Shown piece by piece: positions 1 through 11,220 of a stretch of 49,450 bases of DNA. Source of the stretch: Gammaproteobacteria bacterium. GTDB lineage: Bacteria > Pseudomonadota > Gammaproteobacteria > SZUA-229. Under the pieces are notes generated by a model. It was not told the origin of the DNA. It did not search any database and was given only the letters and a program-made list of their open reading frames with translations. A program made the position numbers and the translations under genes. The DNA lies in NCBI GenBank assembly GCA_026995045.1, contig JALWPK010000204.1, forward strand, positions 1 through 49,450, in the 5' to 3' direction. Numbering within the stretch: position 1 is the first letter of the stretch; every line of letters starts with the position of its first letter.

Positions 1-1
1 G

Positions 2-1480
2 ATTGAAGAAAAATTCGGCAAGGACAATCTGCCGGAGGCGCCGCGCGTGTTCAAAAACAAATCCAAGAACGCACAGGAAGCGCATGAAGCGATTCGCCCG
101 ACCTCGGTGCGCCATCTGCCTGAGCAAATCAAGTCGCATTTAAAACCGGACCAGTTCGCCCTGTACGAACTCATCTGGAAACGCGCCATGGCCTGCCAGA
201 TGATTCACGCCACGCTGGATACGGTATCGGTCGACCTTGCCTGCGGCGAAGGCAACCAGTTCCGCGCCAACGGCTCCACCATCAAACACGCCGGTTTCAT
301 GGCGTTGTATATGGAAGATACCGACGACGGCAAGGAAGATGACAGCAAGGACCGCATACTGCCCGACATGACCGAAGGCGAAGCCATCGACCTGCTGGAA
401 ATTCACAGCGACCAGCATTTCACCGAACCGCCGCCGCGTTACACCGAAGCCAGCCTGGTGAAATCACTGGAAGAATACGGCATCGGCCGCCCGTCCACCT
501 ACGCCAGCATTATTTCCACGCTGGTCAATCGCGGTTATGTCGAACTGGAAAACCGCCGCTTTACTCCCACTGACATCGGCCTCATCGTCAACGGTTTTCT
601 CACCGACCATTTCACCAAATACGTCGATTACGAATTCACCGCCAACCTGGAAGACGAACTCGACGCGATTTCACGCGGTGAAAAGGAATGGGTGCCATTG
701 ATGAAAGCCTTCTGGGAGCCGTTCAAGGAACAGGTCGAAGACAAGGAAGCCAATGTCAGCCGCGCCGATGTGGCGCAGTCGCGCCTGATTGGAACCGACC
801 CGGAAACCGGCAAGCCGGTGACGGTGCGCATGGGCCCCTATGGCCCGTTCGTGCAAATCGGCGACAAGGATGACGAGGAAAAACCCAAATTCGCCAGCCT
901 CAAGCCTGGCATGAAAATGCACGAGGTCACCATGGACGACCTCGAACTGCTGTTCTCCCTGCCCAAGGATCTGGGCGAAACCCCGGAAGGCGAGCCGCTG
1001 TCGAGCAACTATGGCCGCTTCGGCCCCTATGTGAAATACGGCAACAAGTTTGTTTCCATCAACAAGGCCTATCAGGATCAGGGCATCGACCCGTACAACA
1101 TCACCTACGAACAGGCGATGGAGCTGGTGCGCGCAAAAAAGGAATTCGACGCCAACAAACATATCAAGCATTTCGAAGGCACGGACATCGAAGTGCTGAA
1201 TGGTCGTTACGGCCCCTATGTCACCGATGGCAACAAGAACGCCAAGATCCCCAAGGACAAGGATCCGAAATCACTCACGCTGAAAGAATGTGAAGAACTG
1301 CTGGCCGCCGCCCCCGAACGCCGCGGCAGACTGAAAAAGAAAGCCGCCGCCAAGAAAAAGGTGACGAAGAAAAAAGCAGCCAAAAAGAAAACAGTAATAA
1401 AGAAGTCCGTGAAGAAAAAGACGGCAAAGAAAAAGACTGCCAAAAAGAAAAGTGTGAAGAAAAAAGCCGCCAAAAAATAA
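2..1480 (+). CDS. topA: DNA topoisomerase I, 3' portion (5' end outside window)
   Basis: Type IA topoisomerase, which relaxes negative supercoils by passing one strand through a transient break. The frame is open from base 2, so the gene starts outside the window and about 492 C-terminal residues are visible. The motif SKNAQEAHEAIRPT near the start lies just after the active-site region, so the catalytic Tyr is not seen. The region SLVKSLEEYGIGRPSTYA is typical of the family. After the core come three topoisomerase C-terminal repeats with the core G-x-G/Y-GP-F/Y-V (GPYGPFVQIG, GRFGPYVKYG, GRYGPYVTDG). No Cys4 zinc ribbons are seen, unlike the E. coli enzyme. From about base 1321 the protein ends in a Lys/Ala tail of KKK blocks, a DNA-binding tail known in many non-enteric TopA proteins. 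tsaC follows 12 nt later on the same strand. Confidence 0.96.
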   Translation: MEEKFGKDNLPEAPRVFKNKSKNAQEAHEAIRPTSVRHLPEQIKSHLKPDQFALYELIWKRAMACQMIHATLDTVSVDLACGEGNQFRANGSTIKHAGFMALYMEDTDDGKEDDSKDRILPDMTEGEAIDLLEIHSDQHFTEPPPRYTEASLVKSLEEYGIGRPSTYASIISTLVNRGYVELENRRFTPTDIGLIVNGFLTDHFTKYVDYEFTANLEDELDAISRGEKEWVPLMKAFWEPFKEQVEDKEANVSRADVAQSRLIGTDPETGKPVTVRMGPYGPFVQIGDKDDEEKPKFASLKPGMKMHEVTMDDLELLFSLPKDLGETPEGEPLSSNYGRFGPYVKYGNKFVSINKAYQDQGIDPYNITYEQAMELVRAKKEFDANKHIKHFEGTDIEVLNGRYGPYVTDGNKNAKIPKDKDPKSLTLKECEELLAAAPERRGRLKKKAAAKKKVTKKKAAKKKTVIKKSVKKKTAKKKTAKKKSVKKKAAKK

Positions 1481-1492
1481 TCCGCACGCCTC

Positions 1493-2967
<1,475 letters not shown>

Positions 2968-3041
2968 CACTCTACGGCCAACCTCACATGCCGCCATGAA
3001 ATGTAGAAAAATAGTGGCCAAGCGCTGCTGCTTATTGGGTG

Positions 3042-3731
3042 TTATTCAGCCCGCCCTGAACTAAGACTAGGTGACGCATTGAGCTTGTTCACAAGTTCAG
3101 AACAAAAATCAAGCCCTTCTGCTCGATTAAGCTCTTTCAGCTGCGCGGCGATTTTCCGATACTGTTTTGGTAACCCGTCGCACCCTGTGACTGTTGTAGA
3201 AAAATACAACCACAATACTAAACCCTCGGCTCCAAGATTGTCTTTAACCAAATCGAAATATGCACTTAGAGTTTGCATGAGCAAACTGAGGTTATCAATC
3301 TCACCAAGCGGTATATGTGATTTTGGGTCACGGTCAGCATGCTTCAAAAAATTTGCAGTCTTATTCCTTTTTTTCCAGTACTCTTTTGCCACATCAGCAG
3401 AAACAGATGCCTTAATATCTTCATATTTTGTAGACTCGTCGATAGGTAACTTCTCTGCCATTTCGCGTATCCAATTCATTGCTGCTTGATCATTTTTAAG
3501 ATAAGCCGGTAGTGTTCCACGCCTATAGTCGCGCACACAGTAGAAGATTTCGGTTAAATAATAGTCCCCCACTTCATCTTGGCCACGCTCTTTCTTTAAG
3601 TCAGTGATTATCCGATAGGCAGCTGATACTACTGTATGAACAGCAAGTTCATCTTCACCGCCAAAGAACATTCGTATTGCGGCACGCAGTTGGCGCTGCG
3701 CGGCAGCTAATTTTGTGATATATACTTTCAT
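3042..3731 (-). CDS. Hypothetical protein, AT-rich, possibly acquired
   Basis: No function recognised. The start chosen is the ATG at 3731; in-frame TTG and GTG codons lie up to 15 nt upstream. The 229-residue product is soluble and mostly helical in appearance. The N-terminal part, LAAAQRQLRAAIRMFF followed by VHTVVSAAYRIITDL, recalls a motif seen at the start of many uncharacterised bacterial proteins (a helix with AI..FF, then HT...AAY.I), but no named domain can be assigned. No signal peptide or membrane segment is visible. The base composition is clearly more AT-rich than the flanking hemF and M48 genes, which suggests transfer. It converges on hemF and lies 54 nt downstream of the M48 stop on the same strand. 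Confidence 0.72.
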   Translation of the reverse strand: MKVYITKLAAAQRQLRAAIRMFFGGEDELAVHTVVSAAYRIITDLKKERGQDEVGDYYLTEIFYCVRDYRRGTLPAYLKNDQAAMNWIREMAEKLPIDESTKYEDIKASVSADVAKEYWKKRNKTANFLKHADRDPKSHIPLGEIDNLSLLMQTLSAYFDLVKDNLGAEGLVLWLYFSTTVTGCDGLPKQYRKIAAQLKELNRAEGLDFCSELVNKLNASPSLSSGRAE

Positions 3732-3785
3732 CTCCACATACACCAAAAAATCAATTTGTCCGCAAAGCGACTATGAAGATAAGCC

Positions 3786-5705
3786 TCAAGCATCCGCCAA
3801 CAACGGCGGCATCGGGCAGTCCAGAATTTCTGCAATGGCGCGGAACAGCTCGGATTCGATCGCGGTGACGCGCGCATCCAGCGCGATGACTTTTGCGCAG
3901 GCTTTCAGTAATTCCGGTTTTTTCAGCGGATAAAGCGCATTCAGCGTATCCAGCGCGGCATCAAACTGTTGCAGGCTGATTGCTGAGCGATCCAGCAGCT
4001 CGCCTTGCAGACCCAGCTCCCCCAGCACCTGTTGAAAGGCTTCCCGATGCGCATCATCGTTGTGTCCGGCGTACCACAATACCGACAGCAACAGTATGCA
4101 GGCGTCACTGACAGCCGAAAACGATTTGTATCGTGGGCGTGTATTCTGTTTCGGCGCAAACTTGTGCGCCAGCGCATGCCTGACTATTTTTTGCAGCGCC
4201 CATTCGAACAGTTCGATTTTGTTGTCGGCCTTGATCAACGCATCGATGTTGCTGACAAAACGCTGATACTGGTCAGGCGTGAGATGCTGCAGGCCGGCCA
4301 GTGCAAGATTGACCAGCGACAGGCGGTATTCATCGCGCATTACTGACTGAAAGCTGGACAGCCGCAGGGTAACGGCCGCCACGCCATCATCGGCGTGCTG
4401 CATCAAGTAGTCGATTTGATGTTGCTGTATGCGCGCATCTTTGGACAACAGCAAAAAATAAATCACGGCGCGCGCGCTGAAGGTATTGCCAGCCGCCTCA
4501 ATCAGCTCACCAGGCAATACACTGAGCATTTGCCGCGCGAATTCCAGATGCTGTTGTTGCGGCTGACCGATGCTGTCAATCGCGTCCTGCGCCGCCAGCA
4601 CGCTCGCAATGGTGAACAGGGTTTTCTGGTTGAATGCAGGTTCGGCTTCAGGTTTTGAATGCCGGGACTGTTGCCGCCGGGACGCCTGTGTTTTTTCCGG
4701 CGCAATGTACTCGCCATCCCAGCTTGGTTCAATACTGCGGATGCGCTTTTCCAGCGGCGGGTGGGTCGCCATCAAAAAGCTCATGAAATGACTGACGCCT
4801 TCGCTGAACAGGGCGTGACTGACTTCTTCCGCCGCCGGAGTTTGCAGCCGGGAGCCAACCACGCTGCCGCCGATTTTTTTCAGCGCATTGGCGATGCCGG
4901 ACGGATTGCGCGTGAACTGAACCGCAGAAGCATCCGCCAGGTATTCCCGCTGACGGCTCACCGCCGCTTTAATCAGATTGCCGAAGAAGGTGCCGGCATA
5001 GCCAATCACCATCAGACCAATACCCGCCACCACAATCGGCAAGGCGCCATTGCCTTTTGAATTGCGGCTGCGCGGCGCCAGCCGCAGAATGTAATAGCCG
5101 ATGATGCCGATCACCAGAATGCCATGCAGAATGCCCATCAGGCGAATATTGAGGCGCATGTCGCCGTTGAAAATATGACTGAACTCGTGCGCTATCACGC
5201 CCTGCAGTTCATCGCGGTTGAGCAGCTCCATTGTGCCGCGGGTGACAGCCACCACCGCATCGCGCTGGTAATAACCGGCGGCGAAAGCATTGATGCCCTG
5301 CTCCTCCATCACATACACCGGCGGCGTTGGCACGCCTGATGCGATCGCCATTTCACTGACCACGTTAATCAGTTTTTTCTCATCGTAGTCGGTGGTGTCC
5401 GGTGGCGCCAGCCGCGCGCCCACCATTTCCGCCACCGCAACCCCGCCCTGCGACAGTTGCAGCATTTTGTATACCGTACCAGTGAGGATGACCGCAATCA
5501 CCCCGATACTGACCAGGGCGAACATCGACCAGTCAAACTGGGCGAAATAGTCGCTGGCTTCGAGGTATTCCGGTTTGAAAAAACCCATCGCCGCCAGCAC
5601 CACGACATTGGTCATGATCACCAGCGAGGCGATCGCGAGCAGAAAAAACACCACCAGCCACAGCGTGTTTTTCCGCGCCCTGTCCTGTGCGGCAAAAAAG
5701 TTCAT
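3786..5705 (-). CDS. M48-family membrane metallopeptidase with C-terminal helical extension
   Basis: Zinc metallopeptidase of the HtpX/M48 group, probably degrading membrane or envelope proteins. The 639 residues contain two N-terminal membrane segments (about 14-40 and 60-78), the zinc motif HEFSH at residues 173-177 followed by NGDMR, further hydrophobic segments at about 190-208 and 222-242, and the third ligand Glu254 in RQREYLADAS. After a Glu/Lys/Gln linker the last 270 residues form a helical region; IALDARVTAIESELFRAIAE near its end looks like a TerB-type helical repeat (inference). HtpX itself is about 290 residues, so this is the long lemA-linked type. The lemA gene ends 12 nt upstream on the same strand, and this pairing is widespread. 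Confidence 0.9.
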   Translation of the reverse strand: MNFFAAQDRARKNTLWLVVFFLLAIASLVIMTNVVVLAAMGFFKPEYLEASDYFAQFDWSMFALVSIGVIAVILTGTVYKMLQLSQGGVAVAEMVGARLAPPDTTDYDEKKLINVVSEMAIASGVPTPPVYVMEEQGINAFAAGYYQRDAVVAVTRGTMELLNRDELQGVIAHEFSHIFNGDMRLNIRLMGILHGILVIGIIGYYILRLAPRSRNSKGNGALPIVVAGIGLMVIGYAGTFFGNLIKAAVSRQREYLADASAVQFTRNPSGIANALKKIGGSVVGSRLQTPAAEEVSHALFSEGVSHFMSFLMATHPPLEKRIRSIEPSWDGEYIAPEKTQASRRQQSRHSKPEAEPAFNQKTLFTIASVLAAQDAIDSIGQPQQQHLEFARQMLSVLPGELIEAAGNTFSARAVIYFLLLSKDARIQQHQIDYLMQHADDGVAAVTLRLSSFQSVMRDEYRLSLVNLALAGLQHLTPDQYQRFVSNIDALIKADNKIELFEWALQKIVRHALAHKFAPKQNTRPRYKSFSAVSDACILLLSVLWYAGHNDDAHREAFQQVLGELGLQGELLDRSAISLQQFDAALDTLNALYPLKKPELLKACAKVIALDARVTAIESELFRAIAEILDCPMPPLLADA

Positions 5706-5717
5706 CTGGTGTGCGGG

Positions 5718-6314
5718 TTAAAAAGAAACTTTTGGGGCGTCCTGAATTTGCGCGCTGTCTTCAAATTCCAGCAAGGTCGCATCCTGACGGTGACCAAAAG
5801 TAGTGGCGAAGAACACCGGCGGAAAACTTTGCTTGTAGGTGTTGTATTCCATTACCGCATCGTTGTAGGCCTGGCGCGCAAAAGCGACCTTGTTTTCGGT
5901 GGAGGTCAGCTCTTCACTGAGCTGCATCATGTTTTGCGTGGCCTTGATGTCAGGGTAGGCTTCCATCACGATGTTCATGCGGCTCATTGCGCCGTTCAGC
6001 GCCGACTCGGCCTGCATCAGGTTTTGCATTGCATCCGCATCACCGGGGTCGGCGGCGGCCTTGCTCAGGCTTTCAGCGGCGGCGTTGCGCGCCTTGATTA
6101 CCGCTTCCAGGGTTTCGCGCTCGTGCTTCATCGCGCCCTTGGCGGTTTCGATTAAATTCGGAATCAGGTCATAACGTCGCTTCATCTGCACCTCGATTTG
6201 TGCAAAACTGTTTTTCACCCGGTTTTTCAGCGCCACCAGCGTGTTGAAGATATTGATGATGTACAGCACGATGGCTGCAATGATAACCAGTGTTACGATG
6301 AGTGGAGTCGACAT
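5718..6314 (-). CDS. lemA: LemA family membrane protein
   Basis: LemA proteins have one N-terminal membrane anchor and a four-helix bundle facing the periplasm or outside; their biochemical role is not settled. Residues 5-27 are a clean hydrophobic segment. The hallmark region follows: LVALKNRVKNSFAQIEVQMK, then RRYDLIPNLIETAKGAMKHE. The FPP and NTYKQSFP region near residue 160 and the C-terminal FEDSAQIQDAPKVSF are typical. The length of 198 residues is usual. It is the first gene of a lemA-M48 peptidase pair, 12 nt apart, so LemA probably assists or anchors the peptidase (inference). It is divergent from the apbE-like gene, sharing a 122-nt upstream region. Confidence 0.94.
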   Translation of the reverse strand: MSTPLIVTLVIIAAIVLYIINIFNTLVALKNRVKNSFAQIEVQMKRRYDLIPNLIETAKGAMKHERETLEAVIKARNAAAESLSKAAADPGDADAMQNLMQAESALNGAMSRMNIVMEAYPDIKATQNMMQLSEELTSTENKVAFARQAYNDAVMEYNTYKQSFPPVFFATTFGHRQDATLLEFEDSAQIQDAPKVSF

Positions 6315-6436
6315 GATGGTTCTTCCTGTGAGATGCCTGTAATGTTAGTTGTTATGATGACCGCTTTTCGCTACGTCACCCGAGTTTTACCTGTCACGCT
6401 ATTGTATATGACGCGCCACGCCGTTTTGCAACGCAT

Positions 6437-7345
6437 TTGCCGGATTTTACACTTGCCGTGAATGCCCCCGCACCCACCTTTCAGCGTCAGGCTGACAACT
6501 GGATTGGCTGCTTTCAGGCCATGGCCAGCCCGTGCGAAGTCTTGCTGGATGAACCCGATGAAACCCGCGCCCGCGAGCTGTTTCAGGCAGTCGCCGACGA
6601 AGCCTGGCGCATCGAGCAGAAATTCAGCCGCTATCGCGACGACAATATCATCTACCGGATAAACAACAGCAACGGCCAACCGGTGGAACTGGATGAGGAA
6701 ACCCTGCGCATGCTGCGTTTCGCTGACGAGCTGTTTCATATGAGCGAAGGTCTGTTCGATGTCACCTCCGGCGTGCTGCGCAAGGTGTGGACTTTCGACG
6801 GCAGCGACAACATTCCCACGCAACAGGCCATCGACGCAGTGCGCCAGCACATCGGCTGGCAACATTGTGAACTCACTGACACCCACTTCACCCTGCCCGC
6901 CGGCATGCAAATCGACCTCGGCGGCATCGGCAAGGAATATGCGGTTGACCGTTGCGCGCAAATTGCTACCGAAATGAGTAGTAAAAGCGCGCTGGTCAAT
7001 TTCGGCGGCGACCTGCGCATGACGCATGCGCGCGACGATGACAGATTCTGGTCAGTCGGCCGGCTGATAACCGGCCGCGACGATGCGGTGGGGTTGTTTG
7101 AGTTACGCCGCGGCGCCATCGCCACCAGCGGCGACGCCAACCGTTATTTGCTGAAAGACGGCGTGCGTTACTCACATGTGCTCAACCCCAAAACCGGCTG
7201 GCCGGTCGAAAACGCGCCACACACCGTCAGCGTCGCCGCCCCCACCTGCCTGGAAGCCGGCATGCTGTCGACGCTGGCGATGTTGCATGGCGAACAGGCG
7301 GAAGCCTTTCTTAAATTGCAGGATGTTTCTTACTGGATCGACTGA
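6437..7345 (+). CDS. apbE: FAD:protein FMN transferase (ApbE family)
   Basis: Transfers FMN from FAD onto Thr/Ser of target proteins such as NqrB/NqrC or RnfD/RnfG subunits. Family motifs are FQAMASPCEVLL near residue 25, FSRYRDDNIIYRIN near 62, DLGGIGKEYAVDRC near 156, TSGDANRYLLKDG near 214 and RYSHVLNPKTGWPV near 227. No signal peptide or lipobox is visible, although many ApbE proteins are lipoproteins, so this one may act in the cytoplasm. No flavin-acceptor gene is seen nearby. The start is uncertain: no ATG precedes the MASPCE region, and the TTG at 6437 and the GTG at 6458 both lack a clear ribosome binding site. Confidence 0.9.
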   Translation: MPDFTLAVNAPAPTFQRQADNWIGCFQAMASPCEVLLDEPDETRARELFQAVADEAWRIEQKFSRYRDDNIIYRINNSNGQPVELDEETLRMLRFADELFHMSEGLFDVTSGVLRKVWTFDGSDNIPTQQAIDAVRQHIGWQHCELTDTHFTLPAGMQIDLGGIGKEYAVDRCAQIATEMSSKSALVNFGGDLRMTHARDDDRFWSVGRLITGRDDAVGLFELRRGAIATSGDANRYLLKDGVRYSHVLNPKTGWPVENAPHTVSVAAPTCLEAGMLSTLAMLHGEQAEAFLKLQDVSYWID

Positions 7346-7435
7346 CGCATCTGCCTGCAACCTGATTGATTTACAGATTTTTAACATCCAGAACAATATA
7401 CTTTGCCGCTGGTAAACTGAATCAGGAATATCACC

Positions 7436-8680
7436 ATGCGTTGGCAAGGGCGTCGCTCCAGTTCAAACATAGAAGACCGCCGTGGCATGCGGGTATCAAA
7501 TGCCGGCGGCTTTGGCGGCGGCGGTATGCTGCGCCTGCTGCCGATGGCGTTCCGCTTTCTCGGCTTCAAGGGCACGGCGCTGGTGGCGGCCGGTTTGCTC
7601 GGCTATACGCTTTTCACTGGCGGCAATATCGGCGACCTGCTTTCCGGCAGCGCGCAACCGGCCAGTTCTGCGCGCAGCAACGCTACAACAGTTAAACAAA
7701 GCGCGGAAGAAAAGCAGCTGGTGCAGTTCGTTTCTGTGATACTGGCCGACACCGAAGACACCTGGCAACAACTGTTTCACCAGTCTGGCAAACAATACAA
7801 GGAACCCAGGCTGGTGCTGTTTCGTAATGCCGTCAAATCCGCCTGCGGCATGGCGCAGTCGGCTACCGGCCCGTTCTACTGCCCCGGTGACCAGCAGGTA
7901 TACATCGACCTGGGTTTTTACGATGAACTCAAAAACCGCTTCAAGGCGCCGGGTGATTTCGCACAGGCGTATGTGATTGCACACGAAATCGGACATCATG
8001 TGCAAACCCTGCTGGGCATTTCCAGCAAGGTTCACAAGTCGAAGCAAGCTCTCGACAAGGTCGCCGCCAACAAGCTCTCTGTCAAACAGGAATTGCAGGC
8101 CGACTGCTTTGCCGGGGTATGGGCGTACTACGCCAAACAGCGCGACATGCTCGAACCGGGCGACCTTGAAGAAGGTTTGCGCGCCGCCAGCGCCATTGGC
8201 GATGACAACATCCAGAAACAGGCTCGCGGCTATGTGACGCCCGATTCATTCACACATGGCAGCTCGGCGCAACGCGTCAAGTGGTTCAAAACCGGTTTTA
8301 ACAGCGGCGACATACGCCAGTGCGACACCTTCGCCGGCAAGGCGCCTGCAAGCAACAGCATTGCCACAGCATTCAAACAGCAACGCAGTGATGTGCAGGT
8401 GCGTGGCAGCGGCGTCGTCAAGCGCCTGCTGGCGGATGATAACGAAGGCATTCGCCATCAGAAATTCATCCTCAAACTGGATAACGGTCGTTCCGTGCTG
8501 GTGGCGCACAATATTGACCTTGCGCCGCGCATCGACAATCTCAAGATCGGTGATCGCGTCGAGTTTTACGGTGAATACGAATGGAATGAAAAAGGCGGCG
8601 TGCTACACTGGACCCATGACGACCCGCGTGGCAGACACGAGGACGGCTGGCTGAAGCACAAGGGACGCGTGTATCAGTAA
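7436..8680 (+). CDS. ypfJ: YpfJ-type zinc metallopeptidase fused to a C-terminal DUF3465 domain
   Basis: Residues 1-298 match the neutral zinc metallopeptidase (YpfJ) family: the start MRWQGRRSSSNIEDRRG, a Gly-rich stretch, a membrane segment at about 43-60, the zinc motif HEIGHH at 183-188 and the third ligand Glu219 in QELQADCFAG. Residues 306-414 are a separate domain that I recognise as DUF3465, from IATAFKQQRSDVQVRGSG, VLVAHNIDLAPRI, VEFYGEYEWNEKGGV and a final GWLKHKGRVYQ. DUF3465 is usually a small stand-alone secreted protein, so the joining of the two is unusual. The substrate is unknown. If the single membrane segment places the C-terminus outside, both domains act in the periplasm (inference). 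It converges on aroE with an 8-nt gap. Confidence 0.93.
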   Translation: MRWQGRRSSSNIEDRRGMRVSNAGGFGGGGMLRLLPMAFRFLGFKGTALVAAGLLGYTLFTGGNIGDLLSGSAQPASSARSNATTVKQSAEEKQLVQFVSVILADTEDTWQQLFHQSGKQYKEPRLVLFRNAVKSACGMAQSATGPFYCPGDQQVYIDLGFYDELKNRFKAPGDFAQAYVIAHEIGHHVQTLLGISSKVHKSKQALDKVAANKLSVKQELQADCFAGVWAYYAKQRDMLEPGDLEEGLRAASAIGDDNIQKQARGYVTPDSFTHGSSAQRVKWFKTGFNSGDIRQCDTFAGKAPASNSIATAFKQQRSDVQVRGSGVVKRLLADDNEGIRHQKFILKLDNGRSVLVAHNIDLAPRIDNLKIGDRVEFYGEYEWNEKGGVLHWTHDDPRGRHEDGWLKHKGRVYQ

Positions 8681-8688
8681 GCAAGACG

Positions 8689-9522
8689 CTACAACGACGC
8701 GCGAATCGCTTCGATCACTGGTTGTGTTTTCGGCTCCACACCTCGCCACAGTTTGAATGATTCCGCCGCCTGCTCCACCAGCATGCCCAGGCCGTCGCTG
8801 ATGTTGGCGGCGACCGCGCCGTTGTCCGCAGCCCATCGCATGAATACGGTAGGCTCGGCGGCGTACATCATGTCATAGCAAAAGGTATCGGCATGAATCA
8901 CCGAGGCTGGCACGGGCGGCATTTCGCCCTTGAGACTGGCGGAGGTGCCATTGATGATGAGATCGAACTGCATTGCCCTGAGATCATCAAAACCGAGGCC
9001 ATTGATATTGCCGAGGTCGGCAAAGTCATCGGCCAGCTGAATCGCTTTTTCCACTGTGCGGTTGGCGACAGTGAGCTGCTGCGGGCGATTGCCGAGCAGG
9101 GCTTCCAGCGCGCCGCGCACCGCGCCGCCGGCGCCGAGCAACAGGATGCGTTTGCCGCTGAGCACAAGGCTGTGGTTGCGAATCAGGTCGCGCGCCAGAC
9201 CGATGCCATCGGTGTTATCGCCAAAATATTCCTCGCTGTCGTGAATCACAAACGTGTTCACCGCACCGGCGCGTTCGGCGCGCGGGCTCAGCCGGCTGGC
9301 GAGTTCGAACGCCGCCTGCTTGAACGGCACGGTGATGTTAATCCCCTTGCCGCCTTCTGCCGCAAACTCGCGCACCGCCTGTTCGAAACCGTCAATCGGC
9401 GCCAGTATCGCGCGGTATTGCATTTGCTGCCCGGTCTGCTCGGCGAACAGGGCGTGAATCGCCGGTGATTTGCTGTGCGCAATCGGATTGCCGAAAACCG
9501 CATACTGGTCTGGCGCCGCCAT
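8689..9522 (-). CDS. aroE: Shikimate dehydrogenase
   Basis: Reduces 3-dehydroshikimate to shikimate with NADPH in aromatic amino acid synthesis. The 277 residues are standard. The substrate-binding part shows [13 protein letters not shown] near residue 11 and the catalytic Lys in [14 protein letters not shown] near residue 67, followed by [13 protein letters not shown]. The NADP part has the Rossmann loop [13 protein letters not shown] near residue 127 and VANRTVEKA after it. The start ATG at 9522 lies 6 nt after the hemB stop on the same strand, so hemB-aroE are probably one transcript. Confidence 0.97.
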   Translation of the reverse strand: MAAPDQYAVFGNPIAHSKSPAIHALFAEQTGQQMQYRAILAPIDGFEQAVREFAAEGGKGINITVPFKQAAFELASRLSPRAERAGAVNTFVIHDSEEYFGDNTDGIGLARDLIRNHSLVLSGKRILLLGAGGAVRGALEALLGNRPQQLTVANRTVEKAIQLADDFADLGNINGLGFDDLRAMQFDLIINGTSASLKGEMPPVPASVIHADTFCYDMMYAAEPTVFMRWAADNGAVAANISDGLGMLVEQAAESFKLWRGVEPKTQPVIEAIRASL

Positions 9523-9528
9523 GCGGGC

Positions 9529-10542
<1,014 letters not shown>

Positions 10543-10639
10543 TTAGGATTGAGATTAGGGTATTGTAACAGCATCGCGCCATCAGACAGAATCCGCGATG
10601 ATGGCTTTTTTCGACAACACCACAAGGGGCAAAACAAAT

Positions 10640-11143
10640 ATGGGAATCCGAAACACGTTACAAACCCGCCTGCTGGCGATCGCCTTGATGCTATTGGCCA
10701 TGATGATGCTGGCGCGACCGGCTTTGGCGGCGGACACGGTGTTCAGCATCACCGTCGGCAAACCGGTGGATGCGGTTTACGACAGCGTTTACCAGTCGCT
10801 GGAAGCATCCCGTTTTTATGTGGTGTTCGAACCCGATATCGGTAAAAACCTGGCGAACTTTGCTGACCGCTGGGGCGATGACTACAACCGCAACAAGCTG
10901 AGCGCGATTCGCTCGATGGTGTTCTGCAACGGCTGGTACGCCAACCGTGTGAGCAACCTCGACCCTGGCATGCTGGGACTGTGCCCGCTGCATGCAACCG
11001 TAATCGGACGCGATGGCAAAACCACGGTGTTGTTCAATCGCCCCACGGTGATTGCCGCCAACAGCCCGGCGCTGAAACTGATTACACAGATTGAAAATGA
11101 AGTGATCGAAGCTATCCAGACCGGCGTCAATCAAACCCGGTGA
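10640..11143 (+). CDS. Secreted DUF302-type protein
   Basis: Function unknown. The start chosen is ATG 10640, preceded by an AAGGGG ribosome binding site about 10 nt upstream; an upstream in-frame ATG at 10598 has none. The 167-residue product begins with a signal peptide (hydrophobic LLAIALMLLAMMMLA, likely cut after ALA before ADTVF). The mature part matches the DUF302 pattern by eye: a helix with VYDSVYQSLEASRFYVVFEPDIGKNL, then an FCNGWYANRVSNLDP segment and GLCPLHATVIGRDGKTTVLF. Two Cys (in FCNG and GLCP) could bind metal or form a disulfide. The EGKCG-repeat peptide gene starts 78 nt downstream on the same strand and may be cotranscribed, suggesting a shared metal or redox task (inference). 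Confidence 0.8.
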   Translation: MGIRNTLQTRLLAIALMLLAMMMLARPALAADTVFSITVGKPVDAVYDSVYQSLEASRFYVVFEPDIGKNLANFADRWGDDYNRNKLSAIRSMVFCNGWYANRVSNLDPGMLGLCPLHATVIGRDGKTTVLFNRPTVIAANSPALKLITQIENEVIEAIQTGVNQTR

Positions 11144-11165
11144 CGACAAAACATGCTGTTTAACC

Positions 11166-11184
11166 CATCTGATGACATCAGATG
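11166..11184. promoter_or_regulatory. Perfect dyad between the DUF302 gene and the EGKCG-peptide gene
   Basis: The sequence CATCTGATG-A-CATCAGATG is a perfect 9-bp inverted repeat with a 1-base centre. It lies 23 nt after the DUF302 stop and 36 nt before the start of the EGKCG peptide. Its size and symmetry are those of a binding site for a dimeric regulator. With a 1-nt loop it is a poor RNA hairpin, and no T-run follows, so it is not a terminator. The regulator is not known. Confidence 0.5.
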
Positions 11185-11220
11185 ATCCAACGACAACAAC
11201 ATAATGAAGGAGTGAATCCC

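Noticed and set aside
1321..1475. A-rich stretch in topA as a possible low-complexity repeat or AT-rich acquired tail
   Set aside because: It is in frame and encodes the Lys/Ala DNA-binding tail typical of many TopA proteins.
3786..5705. Long C-terminal extension of the M48 peptidase as a novel fusion
   Set aside because: I recall the same kind of extension with TerB-like helices in other lemA-linked M48 proteins, so it is not novel.
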